This document shows positions 16,567 through 24,879 of a DNA stretch of 64,000 nucleotides, one piece after another. A program made the translations under genes and the position numbers. Below the pieces are notes generated by a model. That model ran no database searches. It was given only the letters and a program-made list of their open reading frames with translations, and was not told the origin of the DNA. The stretch is from Lentisphaerae bacterium GWF2_50_93 (GTDB taxonomy: Bacteria > Verrucomicrobiota > Lentisphaeria > Victivallales > GWF2-50-93): assembly GCA_001804815.1 (NCBI GenBank), contig MHBI01000092.1:124001-188000 (forward strand), given 5' to 3'. Numbering within the stretch: position 1 is the stretch's first letter; every line of letters starts with the position of its first letter.

Positions 16567-17768
16567 TGAAGAAGACGATAGGCATACTTTTCCCGGCTTC
16601 TTCAAAAGGAGGAGTCTACCAGTATGCATTGAGCATTGTCGACAGCCTTCTTTCGTACTGCAGCGATTATGAATATGTAGTATTCCATGAGGGTGGCAGA
16701 CCGGATCCGTCATCAAACTGCGGAGCCGCTAACTGTCAGTTTGTTCAAATAAGCAACAGGGGGATAACTGCTGTTGGGAAAGTTCTTCATCTTCTAGGCC
16801 TTCAGTCTTCACTAAACAGCCTCCTTGTCAAAAACATTGCCGAAGCTGTGAAAACATCTCCTGTAGATCTTCTGATTATTCCGACCCCCATATTCTTTGA
16901 CTACCCTCTCGGTATACCGTTTATTGTTACGAATCCAGACTATATGGACAAATATTTTCCGGAGTTCGATGAATATGCCCTGAGAACTAAAATCGCAAGG
17001 GATATTGTTTTCAGGAGATATGGAAAAGACGCTCTTCTTGTCATAACTGACGCCCCGCAGGGCATTGAGGACCTGAACAAGTTCTCAGGTGTCGATAAGG
17101 CGAAGATAAGGATCATCCCATACATACCACCAGGTTACATATACAGGCTCAGGGATATGGACTTGAAGACGGCTGATGATATCCTTTCAAAATATGGACT
17201 TCCAGAAAAGTATTTCTTTTATCCAGCGCAGTTCTGGTACCAGAAGAATCATTTCAGGCTTATTAAGGCAGTGCATCTGGCAAGGGAGAAATACAAGACG
17301 GAAATAAATCTGATTCTTGTAGGAAATTCCAAAGGGAGCAGGATTTACGAGTCTGTCTGCAAAGAGGTGTCATGTCTGATTGAATCATTAGGACTGAAAA
17401 AACAGATAATTCACCTCGGATATACTACTGAAGAGGAAACAGTGGCCCTTTACAGGAGATCTTCAGGCCTGATCGCGCCTCCTTTCCAGGGACCTACGAC
17501 AATTCCGCCGTTGGAGGCGATGATTCTCGGTGTTCCTGTAGCGACAATTAATATGTTTGATGTTCCAAAACAGGTGGGTGATGCCGGCCTATTATTTGAT
17601 CCATACAGTGTGGAGGACATGGCTGAAAAAATGTTCAATCTCTGGAGTGATGCCAATCTACGGAAGAAGATGATTGAAAAAGGATTTAAGCAGACAAAGG
17701 GCATGACCCAGGAGGACTATGCTTCAAAGTGGAAGGCTGCAATAGAAAAAGCATTATTTTCATGCTAG
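16566..17768 (+). CDS. Family 4-like (GT-B) glycosyltransferase
   Basis: This 400-residue protein begins KKTIGILFPASSKGGVYQYAL, the acceptor-domain loop of GT4-type enzymes, then FYPAQFWYQKNHFRLIKAV and LILVGN in the donor domain. The nucleotide-sugar site is GLIAPPFQGPTTIPPLEAMILGVPV, which keeps the E-x7-E-like pattern with one glutamate visible. The GTG start overlaps the TAG of the dehydratase. It is the last gene of the GDP-sugar run; the following 420 bases contain only repeat elements. The sugar transferred may be the GDP-derived deoxy sugar made upstream, which is inference. Confidence 0.82.
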   Translation: MKKTIGILFPASSKGGVYQYALSIVDSLLSYCSDYEYVVFHEGGRPDPSSNCGAANCQFVQISNRGITAVGKVLHLLGLQSSLNSLLVKNIAEAVKTSPVDLLIIPTPIFFDYPLGIPFIVTNPDYMDKYFPEFDEYALRTKIARDIVFRRYGKDALLVITDAPQGIEDLNKFSGVDKAKIRIIPYIPPGYIYRLRDMDLKTADDILSKYGLPEKYFFYPAQFWYQKNHFRLIKAVHLAREKYKTEINLILVGNSKGSRIYESVCKEVSCLIESLGLKKQIIHLGYTTEEETVALYRRSSGLIAPPFQGPTTIPPLEAMILGVPVATINMFDVPKQVGDAGLLFDPYSVEDMAEKMFNLWSDANLRKKMIEKGFKQTKGMTQEDYASKWKAAIEKALFSC

Positions 17769-17828
17769 ATAAGTAGCTTGTCGAATCCGAAATGCGTAAG
17801 TTCGGGAGTTATAAAGACGGGGATATTT

Positions 17829-17963
17829 CACCACTAATCGACACTAATCATTCACTAACAAGAATGGAAAATATAAAACATGCTGTGAGTTTTATTCTAC
17901 AAGGTAAAATAAAAATCACAGCAGCTTGTTTTATTAGTGTGACATAAGTGAAGATTAGTGGTT
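17829..17963 (+). repeat. CACTAAT element, copy 1 (core type C)
   Basis: The left side has CACCACTAATC, then CACTAATC and CACTAAC spaced by 10-11 bases. The right side has inverted ATTAGTG, ATAAGTG and GATTAGTGGTT at the same spacing. The core is a hairpin with TGCTGTGA and TCACAGCA arms, unlike the other copies. The next copy starts 176 bases after this one. The stretch 17769-18188 is gene-free and filled by copies 1 and 2 with their flanks. Confidence 0.85.
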
Positions 17964-18004
17964 AAGAAAAGATTTTAATTTTTAAGTGTTAAAGCAGAGA
18001 TTGT

Positions 18005-18135
18005 CACCACTAATCGACACTAATCTTACACTAATGGGATTTAAGATATAAACTTTTGCCGGGATATTACTTTTTAATCAAAAGCAATCTCCCGGCAATG
18101 TCTTATTAGTGCGAGATAAGTGAAGATTAGTGGTT
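18005..18135 (+). repeat. CACTAAT element, copy 2 (core type A)
   Basis: It has the same box layout as copy 1. The core hairpin at 18058-18096 has GCCGGGA and TCTCCCGGC arms. It ends 53 bases before the GxxExxY gene. Right flank sequence (poly-A then TTTTAATTTCCAAGTGG) recurs after other copies. Confidence 0.88.
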
Positions 18136-18188
18136 AAAAAAAGGTTTTAATTTCCAAGTGGTTAAAATATCGTATTAATAGGGGGATT

Positions 18189-18554
18189 ATGTATAAGCAG
18201 GAAGGTTATGATTTGATAGGTGCGGCCCTTGAAGTTTATAACGAAATGAAGGGAGGACTGCTTGAAGAAATATATCAGCAGTGCCTGGTAGAAGAACTAA
18301 ATCTGCGCGGGATCCATTTCGAATCGAAAAAAGAATTGCAGGTTTATTATAAGCATAAGAAACTGGACAAGAAATATGTTCCTGATCTGCATGTTTGTGA
18401 CGGGATCATGGTGGAATTGAAAGCAGTCAAGGAACTGGCCGACGAACACCGTGCTCAACTTCTTAACTATATGAGGATTACAAAGACGAAAGTAGGATAT
18501 CTGTTGAACTTCGGTGATATGAGAGAGCTCAAATGGGAAAGATTCGTCCTATAA
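18189..18554 (+). CDS. GxxExxY protein (PD-(D/E)XK nuclease superfamily)
   Basis: This 121-residue protein carries the family's defining motif at G23-x2-E26-x2-Y29. It also shows a nuclease-like active site pattern: D66, then E76-L-K78, followed by Q90-x3-Y94, the motif IV of RecB-like members. The length is full for this family. No biological role is established to my knowledge; a DNA or RNA endonuclease linked to repeats is plausible. It is flanked by two CACTAAT elements upstream and one partial plus one complete element downstream, with no other gene between. The ATG follows a GGGGG run six bases upstream that could serve as ribosome site. Confidence 0.88.
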   Translation: MYKQEGYDLIGAALEVYNEMKGGLLEEIYQQCLVEELNLRGIHFESKKELQVYYKHKKLDKKYVPDLHVCDGIMVELKAVKELADEHRAQLLNYMRITKTKVGYLLNFGDMRELKWERFVL

Positions 18555-18565
18555 ATTAGGAATTG

Positions 18566-18576
18566 CACCACTAATC
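18566..18576 (+). repeat. CACTAAT element, left-end remnant
   Basis: CACCACTAATC occurs 12 bases after the GxxExxY stop codon with no second box, core or right end. It appears to be a truncated left terminus. Confidence 0.6.
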
Positions 18577-18618
18577 CCTACGGATTAAGAAGTTCGATAG
18601 TTTAAAACAGAAAACTGT

Positions 18619-18749
18619 CACCACTAATCGACACTAATCATACACTAATAGGAATTGAGATATAAACATTTGCCGGGATATTATTCTCCTCCGGAGAAAA
18701 ATCTCCCGGCAAGGTATTTTTAGTGTAAGATAAGTGTAGATAAGTGGTT
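18619..18749 (+). repeat. CACTAAT element, copy 3 (core type A)
   Basis: It is a complete 131-base copy with three boxes, a GCCGGGA/TCTCCCGGC core and three inverted boxes. The second inverted pair has changed to GATAAGTGG at the right end. The flanks match those of copies 2 and 4. Confidence 0.87.
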
Positions 18750-18800
18750 GAAAAAGGTTTTAATTTCTAAGCGGTAAAAAAATTGTTTCAATTGATTAAA

Positions 18801-20411
18801 ATGGATTCAAAAAGTATTATTCGGATTGCCGCAGTTGTATCTGCCATGTTCCTGATCTCATTCGGCATTTGGCATGCTCCGCTGCCTTTTGGAGACGAGG
18901 GCGGATACATAAATGATGCCATCCATCTCAATAACAACCATGCTTATTCTATAAATCCGTATCTGGATTTCTATAAATTCATTCTTTCTGTCATATGTTC
19001 TGATCCCGTATATGCCCATTATATAGCCAGGCTGGTTGTCTCTCTTGTGTCGGCGATAGGAATGTTGTTTCTCCTTGACAGTATCAGCATGATACGGTCA
19101 AACTGCGCGAAAATAATAACGCTCGCCCTGTGGATATCCAGTTATGCAGTGACTCCTAAGGCGCAGTTCGGGAATGTGAACCTCTTTACGTTCGACCTGA
19201 TCCTCATAGGGCTTGTCCCTCTTCTTAGAAAACAGAGTACAGCCAGAATAATCTTTTTCATGACCATGCTGCTTTGGGCCTGCCAGATAAGGACTGAATA
19301 TTATATAGCGTTCGTCTTGTTTTTGACATACTTCCTGGTATTTATCTTTTTGAAAATTAAAGATATCTATAAGTCATTTCTTTCAGGGGCAACATGTTTT
19401 TCTGCGTTTTTACTGGCAATTTCAGTATTTCTCATAGTTTATGACAGGAGCAGGACTGAGAAGTATATCGAACATGATTCCCTTCTGATATTCGGACAGC
19501 ATTATGCAAGCTATTACGTAAGAGTGCACAAGGATGCCGGAGTATCTGCAATGGCCGAATATAAGACCGTGCTGGACAAGATGTTCAATACACCGAAATC
19601 AGTTCCAGAAGCTTTGAAGAACAATCCTGTTGAAGCAGCCCGGTTCCTCCTTAATAATTTTTCCAGGAACTGCGTGATCGTCGTTCCAGCCCTGTTGAGG
19701 CACAGACCCCTGTTCATACCGGAGAAATATGAAAAGAGAGGGGAATGCGTTGAAATTGCGGTAATTTTAGCAATTCTTGCCTTCGGAGGATTCATGGGGA
19801 TCAGAAGCCTGGGTTTTGGAAAGACAGCTGGATATCTGGTTTCACTTTCAAAAAACTGTAAATTACACTTTTTTATATTGCTGAGTTCTTCAATGATAAT
19901 AGCGATGGTGATGCTCATACCTGATACTCGTTATTATCTGCCAATAGCTCCAATTTTATTTTCAGGCATTGCACTTATAATCCAGTACATGATTGGAAAA
20001 TTAAGATTTAAAATGAAAATAGCCCTTATTTTCATCATATGCATTTGGCTCTGCCATCCATACTTTATCGCCCAATCCAATGATCATCAAATTGTTTTAA
20101 AAATGAGAGAAGAGGCAAAAAAAATCCAGCATGAACCTCAAATTACATGCTTGTCACCGGCCAGCATAGCAACTTTTGCCTTCGGAACCAGATTTAAGTT
20201 TATTCCTGAGAGTGAATTTACCATGGAATCAATAACTGCCCTCAGATATGATTTCATTGTAGTCAACAAGTATTTCAGGGAATCATCGTATTGGGCGAAG
20301 GACAAGGAAGGTTTTACAAGGTTTGAAAAAAATCCCGAAGAGTACGGATATTCTTTACTGGGTTCGTCGAACGACCGGCATGAAATGAATGTTTACGTGA
20401 AAAGCAGATGA
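18801..20411 (+). CDS. Multi-pass membrane protein, GT39/GT83-like sugar transferase
   Basis: This 536-residue protein is counted from the ATG at 18801; a TTG at 18783 would add six residues and seems less likely. It has about nine hydrophobic helices in residues 5-430 and a soluble C-terminal tail. The first outside loop contains FGDEGGYINDA, an acidic pair near the N-terminus as in dolichyl/undecaprenyl-phosphate-sugar transferases (PMT and ArnT fold). Such enzymes move sugar from a lipid carrier to an acceptor outside the cytoplasm. CACTAAT elements lie on both sides (copy 3 and copy 4). The gene is moderately AT-rich. Confidence 0.68.
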   Translation: MDSKSIIRIAAVVSAMFLISFGIWHAPLPFGDEGGYINDAIHLNNNHAYSINPYLDFYKFILSVICSDPVYAHYIARLVVSLVSAIGMLFLLDSISMIRSNCAKIITLALWISSYAVTPKAQFGNVNLFTFDLILIGLVPLLRKQSTARIIFFMTMLLWACQIRTEYYIAFVLFLTYFLVFIFLKIKDIYKSFLSGATCFSAFLLAISVFLIVYDRSRTEKYIEHDSLLIFGQHYASYYVRVHKDAGVSAMAEYKTVLDKMFNTPKSVPEALKNNPVEAARFLLNNFSRNCVIVVPALLRHRPLFIPEKYEKRGECVEIAVILAILAFGGFMGIRSLGFGKTAGYLVSLSKNCKLHFFILLSSSMIIAMVMLIPDTRYYLPIAPILFSGIALIIQYMIGKLRFKMKIALIFIICIWLCHPYFIAQSNDHQIVLKMREEAKKIQHEPQITCLSPASIATFAFGTRFKFIPESEFTMESITALRYDFIVVNKYFRESSYWAKDKEGFTRFEKNPEEYGYSLLGSSNDRHEMNVYVKSR

Positions 20412-20473
20412 CAGATGGAAGAAGTGCGAGAGTTCGAAAATGCGTAAAGTCTAGAGTTAAAGCAGAAAACTGT

Positions 20474-20604
20474 CACCACTAATCGACACTAATCTTACAC
20501 TAATGGGAATTAAGATATGAACATTTGCCGGGATATTACTTTTTGATCAAAAGAAATCTCCCGGCAAGGTATTCTTAGTGTGAGATAAGTGCGGATTAGT
20601 GGTT
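20474..20604 (+). repeat. CACTAAT element, copy 4 (core type A)
   Basis: A 131-base copy with all six boxes; its core and left half are nearly identical to copy 2. A GCGTAAAGTC-type flank precedes it, as before other copies. The gene-free stretch 20412-21069 consists of copies 4 to 6 and their flanks. Confidence 0.88.
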
Positions 20605-20644
20605 GAAAAAGATTTTCATTTCTAAGTGGTTAAGAAAAGATTGT

Positions 20645-20787
20645 CACCACTAATCGACGCTAATCTATCACTAACGGAGAAAGAGAATCTTAATTATAAC
20701 TAAACCATGCGTCGAATGATATTTTCAATAAAAATAACATTCAACGCATATGTCTTATTAGTGCAAGATAAGTGTAGATTAGTGGTT
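20645..20787 (+). repeat. CACTAAT element, copy 5 (core type B)
   Basis: A 143-base copy with core arms ATGCGTCGAATG and CATTCAACGCAT, unlike type A. It starts 171 bases after copy 4, so the unit repeats in tandem. Confidence 0.87.
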
Positions 20788-20827
20788 GGAAAAGATTTTC
20801 ATTTCTAAGTGGTTAAGGAAAAATTGT

Positions 20828-20838
20828 CACCACTAATC
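20828..20838 (+). repeat. CACTAAT element, second left-end remnant
   Basis: CACCACTAATC followed by unrelated sequence; a truncated left terminus between copies 5 and 6, like that at 18566. Confidence 0.6.
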
Positions 20839-20906
20839 GGCACCGGTTAGGAAGTTCGAAAGTTCGGGAATGCGTAAGTTCTGGAGTTTTAAAGCCAGAA
20901 GCATTT

Positions 20907-21049
20907 CACCACTAATCGACACTAATCTATCACTAACGGAGAAAGAGAATCATAATTATAACAGGAACATGCGTCGAATGATATTTTCAATAAAAATAAC
21001 ATTCAACGCATATGTCTTATTAGTGCAAGATAAGTGAAGATTAGTGGTT
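20907..21049 (+). repeat. CACTAAT element, copy 6 (core type B)
   Basis: It is almost identical to copy 5 across 143 bases, including the ATGCGTCGAATG core arm. It ends 20 bases before the next gene's ATG, so it occupies the position of that gene's leader. Confidence 0.87.
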
Positions 21050-21069
21050 AAAAAAATAGAAATTGAATT

Positions 21070-22470
21070 ATGAAAATATTCTTAATAAATCCATCGCACG
21101 GGGAAGTATACGGCAAGCTGACACCGCCGGATCATCCGCATCTGGGGCTTGCATATCTTGCGGCCGTCCTTGAGGCCGAGAAGCATGAAGTCAGGATAAT
21201 CGATATCGACGCCGAACAGATCACATTGGATGGTCTTGCCAGTCTTTTAAAAGCCGAGAACCCTGATGTTGTAGGAATTACCGCGACAACACCAGTCATA
21301 TACAGTGCATTTAAAATAGCGGAAATTATAAAGAAGAACTCTTCGGCTTATACCGTTGTCGGAGGCATGCATGCGACGCTGATGCCGGAAGAGTGCGCGG
21401 CAAATGAATTTGTCGACTTTGTCGTCTTCGGGGAGGGGGAGAGGACGATCGTCGATCTTCTGGAATGCATGAGGACAGGAGGAAAATACTCTGAAATAAA
21501 AGGGCTTGTCCATAAAAAGGGCGGAGAGACTGTCAAAAACGAATCACGTGAGCCAATACAGGATCTTGACAGCATTCCATTTCCCGCAAGACATCTTTTC
21601 AAGAACCAGAAATATACATATCCTGATGCGCTCAGGTTTCCGGCATTCCCGATAATCACAAGCAGGGGATGCCCCGGCAACTGCACGTTCTGCACCGCAA
21701 AGTTCATGCACGGCAAGAGGTTCAGGAACAGGAGCGCGGAAAATATCCTCGACGAGGTTGAGTTCCTCATTAAGGAATATGGTGCCAGGGAAATACACAT
21801 ATGGGATGACAATTTCATAACGAACCGCAACCGCGTGTTCAAGTTCAGGGATGGAATAATCAAGAAGAACATAAAGGTTCTTTTTTCCTTCCCGAACGGT
21901 GTCCGCGCAGATTTCATAAACCGGGAAATATTGCAGGCGTTGAAGGACATGGGCACATACAGCATTGCCATCGGGGTAGAGTCAGGGAATCAGAGGATAC
22001 TTGACAGCATCCAGAAGGGTATAAAGCTTGAGCAGATCGAAAACGCCTTCAAGCTTGCAAAGGAGCTGAAACTGGAAACATGGGGATTTTTCCTTCTTGG
22101 TCTTCCAGAGGAGGATCCAAAAACCATGGAAGAAACAATCGATTTTGCAATCAAACTGGATCCTGACATCGCCAAATTCCATATTCTGAAGCCGTTCCCT
22201 AAAAGCATTGTGTATGAACAGCTGAAAAGCAAGGGGCTCATAATCGATGAGAATTACATCCATTATGGCATCCACACCAGTCCCGTGCACCGTCTTCCAA
22301 CCGTTTCCCAGAACGAGCTGCTTGAGTGGCAGCAGAAGGCGTACAGGAGGTTCTACATGAGGCCTTCAAAGATGCTGAAGGAGATAATGAGGCTGAAATC
22401 CTGGAACCGCATGAAGCTCAATCTTTCCACTGGGACTTCTGTCCTCCTTAACAAGATATTTTCCAAGTAA
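21070..22470 (+). CDS. B12-binding-domain radical SAM protein (second)
   Basis: This 466-residue protein has a B12-binding-type domain (MKIFLINPSHGEVYG, VVGGMHATLMPEE, VVFGEGERTI) and a radical SAM domain with C201-x3-C205-x2-C208. IWDDNFITNRNRV, IAIGVESGNQRIL and FFLLGLPEEDPKT are classic family motifs. The C-terminal 80 residues are helical and basic. It resembles enzymes grouped with hopanoid or lipid and glycan modification, but the substrate cannot be told. It stands alone between two repeat regions; the leader is taken up by CACTAAT copy 6. The base composition is more GC-rich than the radical SAM genes at the left end. Confidence 0.85.
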   Translation: MKIFLINPSHGEVYGKLTPPDHPHLGLAYLAAVLEAEKHEVRIIDIDAEQITLDGLASLLKAENPDVVGITATTPVIYSAFKIAEIIKKNSSAYTVVGGMHATLMPEECAANEFVDFVVFGEGERTIVDLLECMRTGGKYSEIKGLVHKKGGETVKNESREPIQDLDSIPFPARHLFKNQKYTYPDALRFPAFPIITSRGCPGNCTFCTAKFMHGKRFRNRSAENILDEVEFLIKEYGAREIHIWDDNFITNRNRVFKFRDGIIKKNIKVLFSFPNGVRADFINREILQALKDMGTYSIAIGVESGNQRILDSIQKGIKLEQIENAFKLAKELKLETWGFFLLGLPEEDPKTMEETIDFAIKLDPDIAKFHILKPFPKSIVYEQLKSKGLIIDENYIHYGIHTSPVHRLPTVSQNELLEWQQKAYRRFYMRPSKMLKEIMRLKSWNRMKLNLSTGTSVLLNKIFSK

Positions 22471-22473
22471 AAC

Positions 22474-22570
22474 CAGTGTCATCCCACAGGATGACGGATG
22501 GATGGATTGTTGGATGAATGGATTATTGGGTTTGAGTTCAAGATAACACAAAAGCCATGGAACGGCAGTG
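22474..22570 (+). repeat. 200 bp terminal-inverted-repeat element, internally deleted copy 3
   Basis: The left half matches copies 1 and 2 up to the CATGG in their centre, then jumps to the CATGG at the right end and finishes AACGGCAGTG. The deletion therefore removed the segment between two CATGG direct repeats. It lies in the 351-base gene-free stretch 22471-22821. Confidence 0.72.
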
Positions 22571-22643
22571 AATTACAGAAGGCTTATAAATCATAGACAT
22601 TGTTAAGAGAAAACCTTTAAAATCAACTACAAAACTTAAAAAT

Positions 22644-22711
22644 GGTCATGGCAAGCATGACCCTCCACTCCCGAAACTGGCGTAAAGTTGGAGGGATGCG
22701 CTCGCCGCGTC
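22644..22711. repeat. GACCCTCCA/TGGAGGG hairpin repeat
   Basis: A GGTCATGGCAAGCATGACC hairpin, then CTCCA, a spacer, TGGAGGG and a GC-rich hairpin. A relative with different stem sequence lies at 56810-56877. Confidence 0.6.
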
Positions 22712-22821
22712 CAGAGTTTTGCAATTGGCCCAGAAAATAGGATTTCCTCAAGAATTCAGCAGAAATATATTGACTTATTGATTGTTTGCTATAAAAAAGT
22801 CGTGAAAAATTTCTTTTAATA

Positions 22822-24093
22822 ATGAAGAACTTCAAAGACAGCATCGGGTTCCATCTGACAGTTATAATCGTGTTTTCCGTCTGCATAAGGCTTCTGGCCG
22901 GATATGCGGACGGATGGAATTTCGATCAGAGGAACCTTGAATACCATATCATCGCAAAGAACATGGTTGAAAAGGGCGAATACGCCATGGACTTCCGCGA
23001 GTACGGGGAATACAAGGCTGTAATAGCTCCCGGCTACACTCTGGTAATTTATTCTGCCTACAAGACTTTCGGAATCCATCCATGGATCATGATTCCTTTC
23101 CAGATCATCTCGATGACAGCATTTTCGATAATAATCTATATGATAGCTAGGCTGCTCTTCGGGTGCAATATGATCGCGTTCATTGCGGGCGTATTGGCGA
23201 CATTGCATCCTGGAATACTTTACTACAGCGTAGGCTACATCCATGAATTCGACCTCTATCTTCCTCTGTTCTACGCATGCGTGCTGCTCTTCTGTCTCAT
23301 CTTGAAAAACTCTTGCTGGAAATATTTCATCCTCCTCGGATTAACCGGAGGAGTTGGCGTCCTGACCCGCGGAACCCTTCTTCCTTTCCTCGTCCTGGGC
23401 CTGCTCTTCTGCCTGATATATCCGTTTCCGTCTAAAAATGATTTCGCCGGACGTCTTCTCAAGGTTGCAACTGCTCTGGCTATTGCAGTTATAATAAACA
23501 TTCCGTGGACTGTCAGGAACTACATGGTTTTCGGCAAGGTAATTTATTCGCAGACGTCCAAGTGGGAGCAGTTCTGGGTGGGAAACAATCCCGAGGCTAC
23601 AGGAAGCCATTTCAGAACCGACGGCACAACAGTGCTTTCGCATAAGCCATCAGAGATGCAGGAGGAGATAAATGCGTCCGATTCCGAGATCAAGGATGAT
23701 CAGATTTTCAGGAAATATTCGCTGAAATATGTCTCCGGGCATCCTGCGGACTTTATAAAGGGTATTTTCAGGAAGGGGATTTATTTCTGGTGGTTCAATC
23801 CGCAGACAGGCCTTTTCTATCCAAAGTCCTATCTTGTCGCATATAAGATCATGTATATAGGCATCCTTGGATTTTCTTTTGCCGGCCTTTGGATATGCTG
23901 GAGAAGAAAGCTGTTCTGCATGGAGATGGTCTTTCCGTTCCTCCTCATGTTCGGGATATGGGGAGTCCATACCCTTAACTTCTCTGAAATGAGGCATAGG
24001 TGGACCGTTGAACCGGTGCTGCTGATCTTTGCGAGCGTCGCAATATTTTTTCTTGCAGATAAATTTCTTTCAAGGAAAGAAATTTATAAATAA
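22822..24093 (+). CDS. Multi-pass membrane glycosyltransferase, GT39 (PMT/ArnT) family-like
   Basis: This 423-residue protein has about nine hydrophobic helices and a loop near the N-terminus with NFDQRNLEYHIIAKNMVEKG, then APGYTLVIYSAYKTFG and LTRGTLLPFL. The last two are typical of dolichyl-phosphate-mannose-protein transferase-like proteins (PF13231). It probably transfers sugars from a polyprenyl carrier at the outer face of the inner membrane. The last twelve codons before the stop are written by a palindrome (24059-24087), so the C-terminus may have been changed by that element. The next gene starts within 20 bases. Confidence 0.75.
   Translation: MKNFKDSIGFHLTVIIVFSVCIRLLAGYADGWNFDQRNLEYHIIAKNMVEKGEYAMDFREYGEYKAVIAPGYTLVIYSAYKTFGIHPWIMIPFQIISMTAFSIIIYMIARLLFGCNMIAFIAGVLATLHPGILYYSVGYIHEFDLYLPLFYACVLLFCLILKNSCWKYFILLGLTGGVGVLTRGTLLPFLVLGLLFCLIYPFPSKNDFAGRLLKVATALAIAVIINIPWTVRNYMVFGKVIYSQTSKWEQFWVGNNPEATGSHFRTDGTTVLSHKPSEMQEEINASDSEIKDDQIFRKYSLKYVSGHPADFIKGIFRKGIYFWWFNPQTGLFYPKSYLVAYKIMYIGILGFSFAGLWICWRRKLFCMEMVFPFLLMFGIWGVHTLNFSEMRHRWTVEPVLLIFASVAIFFLADKFLSRKEIYK
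24059..24087. repeat. AT-rich palindrome at a gene's 3' end
   Basis: Perfect 13-base arms, ATAAATTTCTTTC and GAAAGAAATTTAT, with a 3-base loop. It lies in the last codons of the membrane transferase, three bases before the stop. It may act as an RNA hairpin that ends or protects the transcript. Confidence 0.75.
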
Positions 24094-24108
24094 TTGGAAC
24101 CTCCAAGA

Positions 24109-24843
24109 ATGACATATTCCATAATCACTGCCTGCCTGAACTCCTCAAGAACCATCCAGAGGTCGATAGATTCGGTATTGGAGCAAAAGGGAAAGCCTGA
24201 AGAATATATATTTGTTGACGGGGGGTCAACGGACGACACCCTGAAGATAATTTCTGAAAAGGAAATATTCTCGGAAAACAATAATTTTAAAACAAGTTTT
24301 AAAATTATTGAGCAGAAGGAAAAGTCAGGAATTACCGGTGCATGGAACCTGGCTCTCAGGGAAATTGATTCCGACCTAGTATTTATTCTGAACAGCGATG
24401 ACTGGTATGAACCTGACACAATATCGACGATACTCAGCGCTTTTGAAGCAGATCCAGATGCCGGTATCGTATATGGCTCAATATATTTCCACAGAGGTGA
24501 AGACAAATATTTAAGGAACTGCCGGCCGTTGTGGATGTTTCCTGCGATGATGCCCATCGCCCATCCATCATGCTTTGTCAGGAAGAGCGTTTATGACAAG
24601 GCAGGTCTTTTTGACGGGAAATACAGGATTTCAGCGGATTATGAATTCTTATACCGCTGCTACAATAAAGGAATCAAGTTCTGCGAAATCCGCAAACCTC
24701 TTGTCAACATGGAGCTTGGCGGAACAGCAAACAGCAACAGGGCGGCCGCGCGTACGGAAACGCGTGAAATAGCGAAAAAGTACTGTCCTGTGCCACTGTT
24801 GCCTGATGTGGCGTATTTGGCGAGGCTTGTGGCTGGCCGCTGA
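24109..24843 (+). CDS. Family 2 glycosyltransferase
   Basis: This 244-residue enzyme, from the ATG at 24109, begins MTYSIITACLNSSRTIQRSI and has FVDGGSTDDTLKI, FILNSDDWYEPDTI (DXD-type metal site) and ISADYEFLYRCY, all standard for small GT2 enzymes. A TTG 15 bases upstream could be an alternative start. Residues encoded by 24280-24309 are written by a perfect palindrome and form a segment longer than expected between the donor strand and SGITGAWN. It closes the glycan region; the following genes are unrelated to sugars. Confidence 0.82.
   Translation: MTYSIITACLNSSRTIQRSIDSVLEQKGKPEEYIFVDGGSTDDTLKIISEKEIFSENNNFKTSFKIIEQKEKSGITGAWNLALREIDSDLVFILNSDDWYEPDTISTILSAFEADPDAGIVYGSIYFHRGEDKYLRNCRPLWMFPAMMPIAHPSCFVRKSVYDKAGLFDGKYRISADYEFLYRCYNKGIKFCEIRKPLVNMELGGTANSNRAAARTETREIAKKYCPVPLLPDVAYLARLVAGR
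24280..24309. repeat. Perfect 30 bp palindrome inside a coding sequence
   Basis: Arms AATAATTTTAAAAC and GTTTTAAAATTATT with a 2-base centre lie in frame within the glycosyltransferase. This matches the idea of a small palindromic element inserted in a gene, as described for Rickettsia palindromic elements. Confidence 0.65.
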
Positions 24844-24870
24844 TAAATTTTTCCGGACGAAAAAATTTAT
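24843..24870. repeat. AT-rich palindrome after the glycosyltransferase
   Basis: ATAAATTTTTC and GAAAAAATTTAT arms with one bulged base begin on the last base of the TGA stop. It is the same family as 24059, 25546, 26264 and 37892. It also sits just before the ERCC4-type nuclease. Confidence 0.65.
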
Positions 24871-24879
24871 AACTGTGGA

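Noticed and set aside
17829..21049. Integron cassette array with attC-like sites
   Set aside because: Hairpin elements between single genes and a GTT at the right end recall attC, but the left ends lack the matching RYYYAAC core, the copies occur in tandem without genes, and no integrase is present.
17829..21049. CRISPR array
   Set aside because: Repeats are 130-143 bases with internal structure, spacers are not unique 30-40 base units, and no cas gene is in the window.
21348..21971. Minus-strand open frame of 207 codons
   Set aside because: It lies antisense to a radical SAM gene and shows no protein-like pattern.
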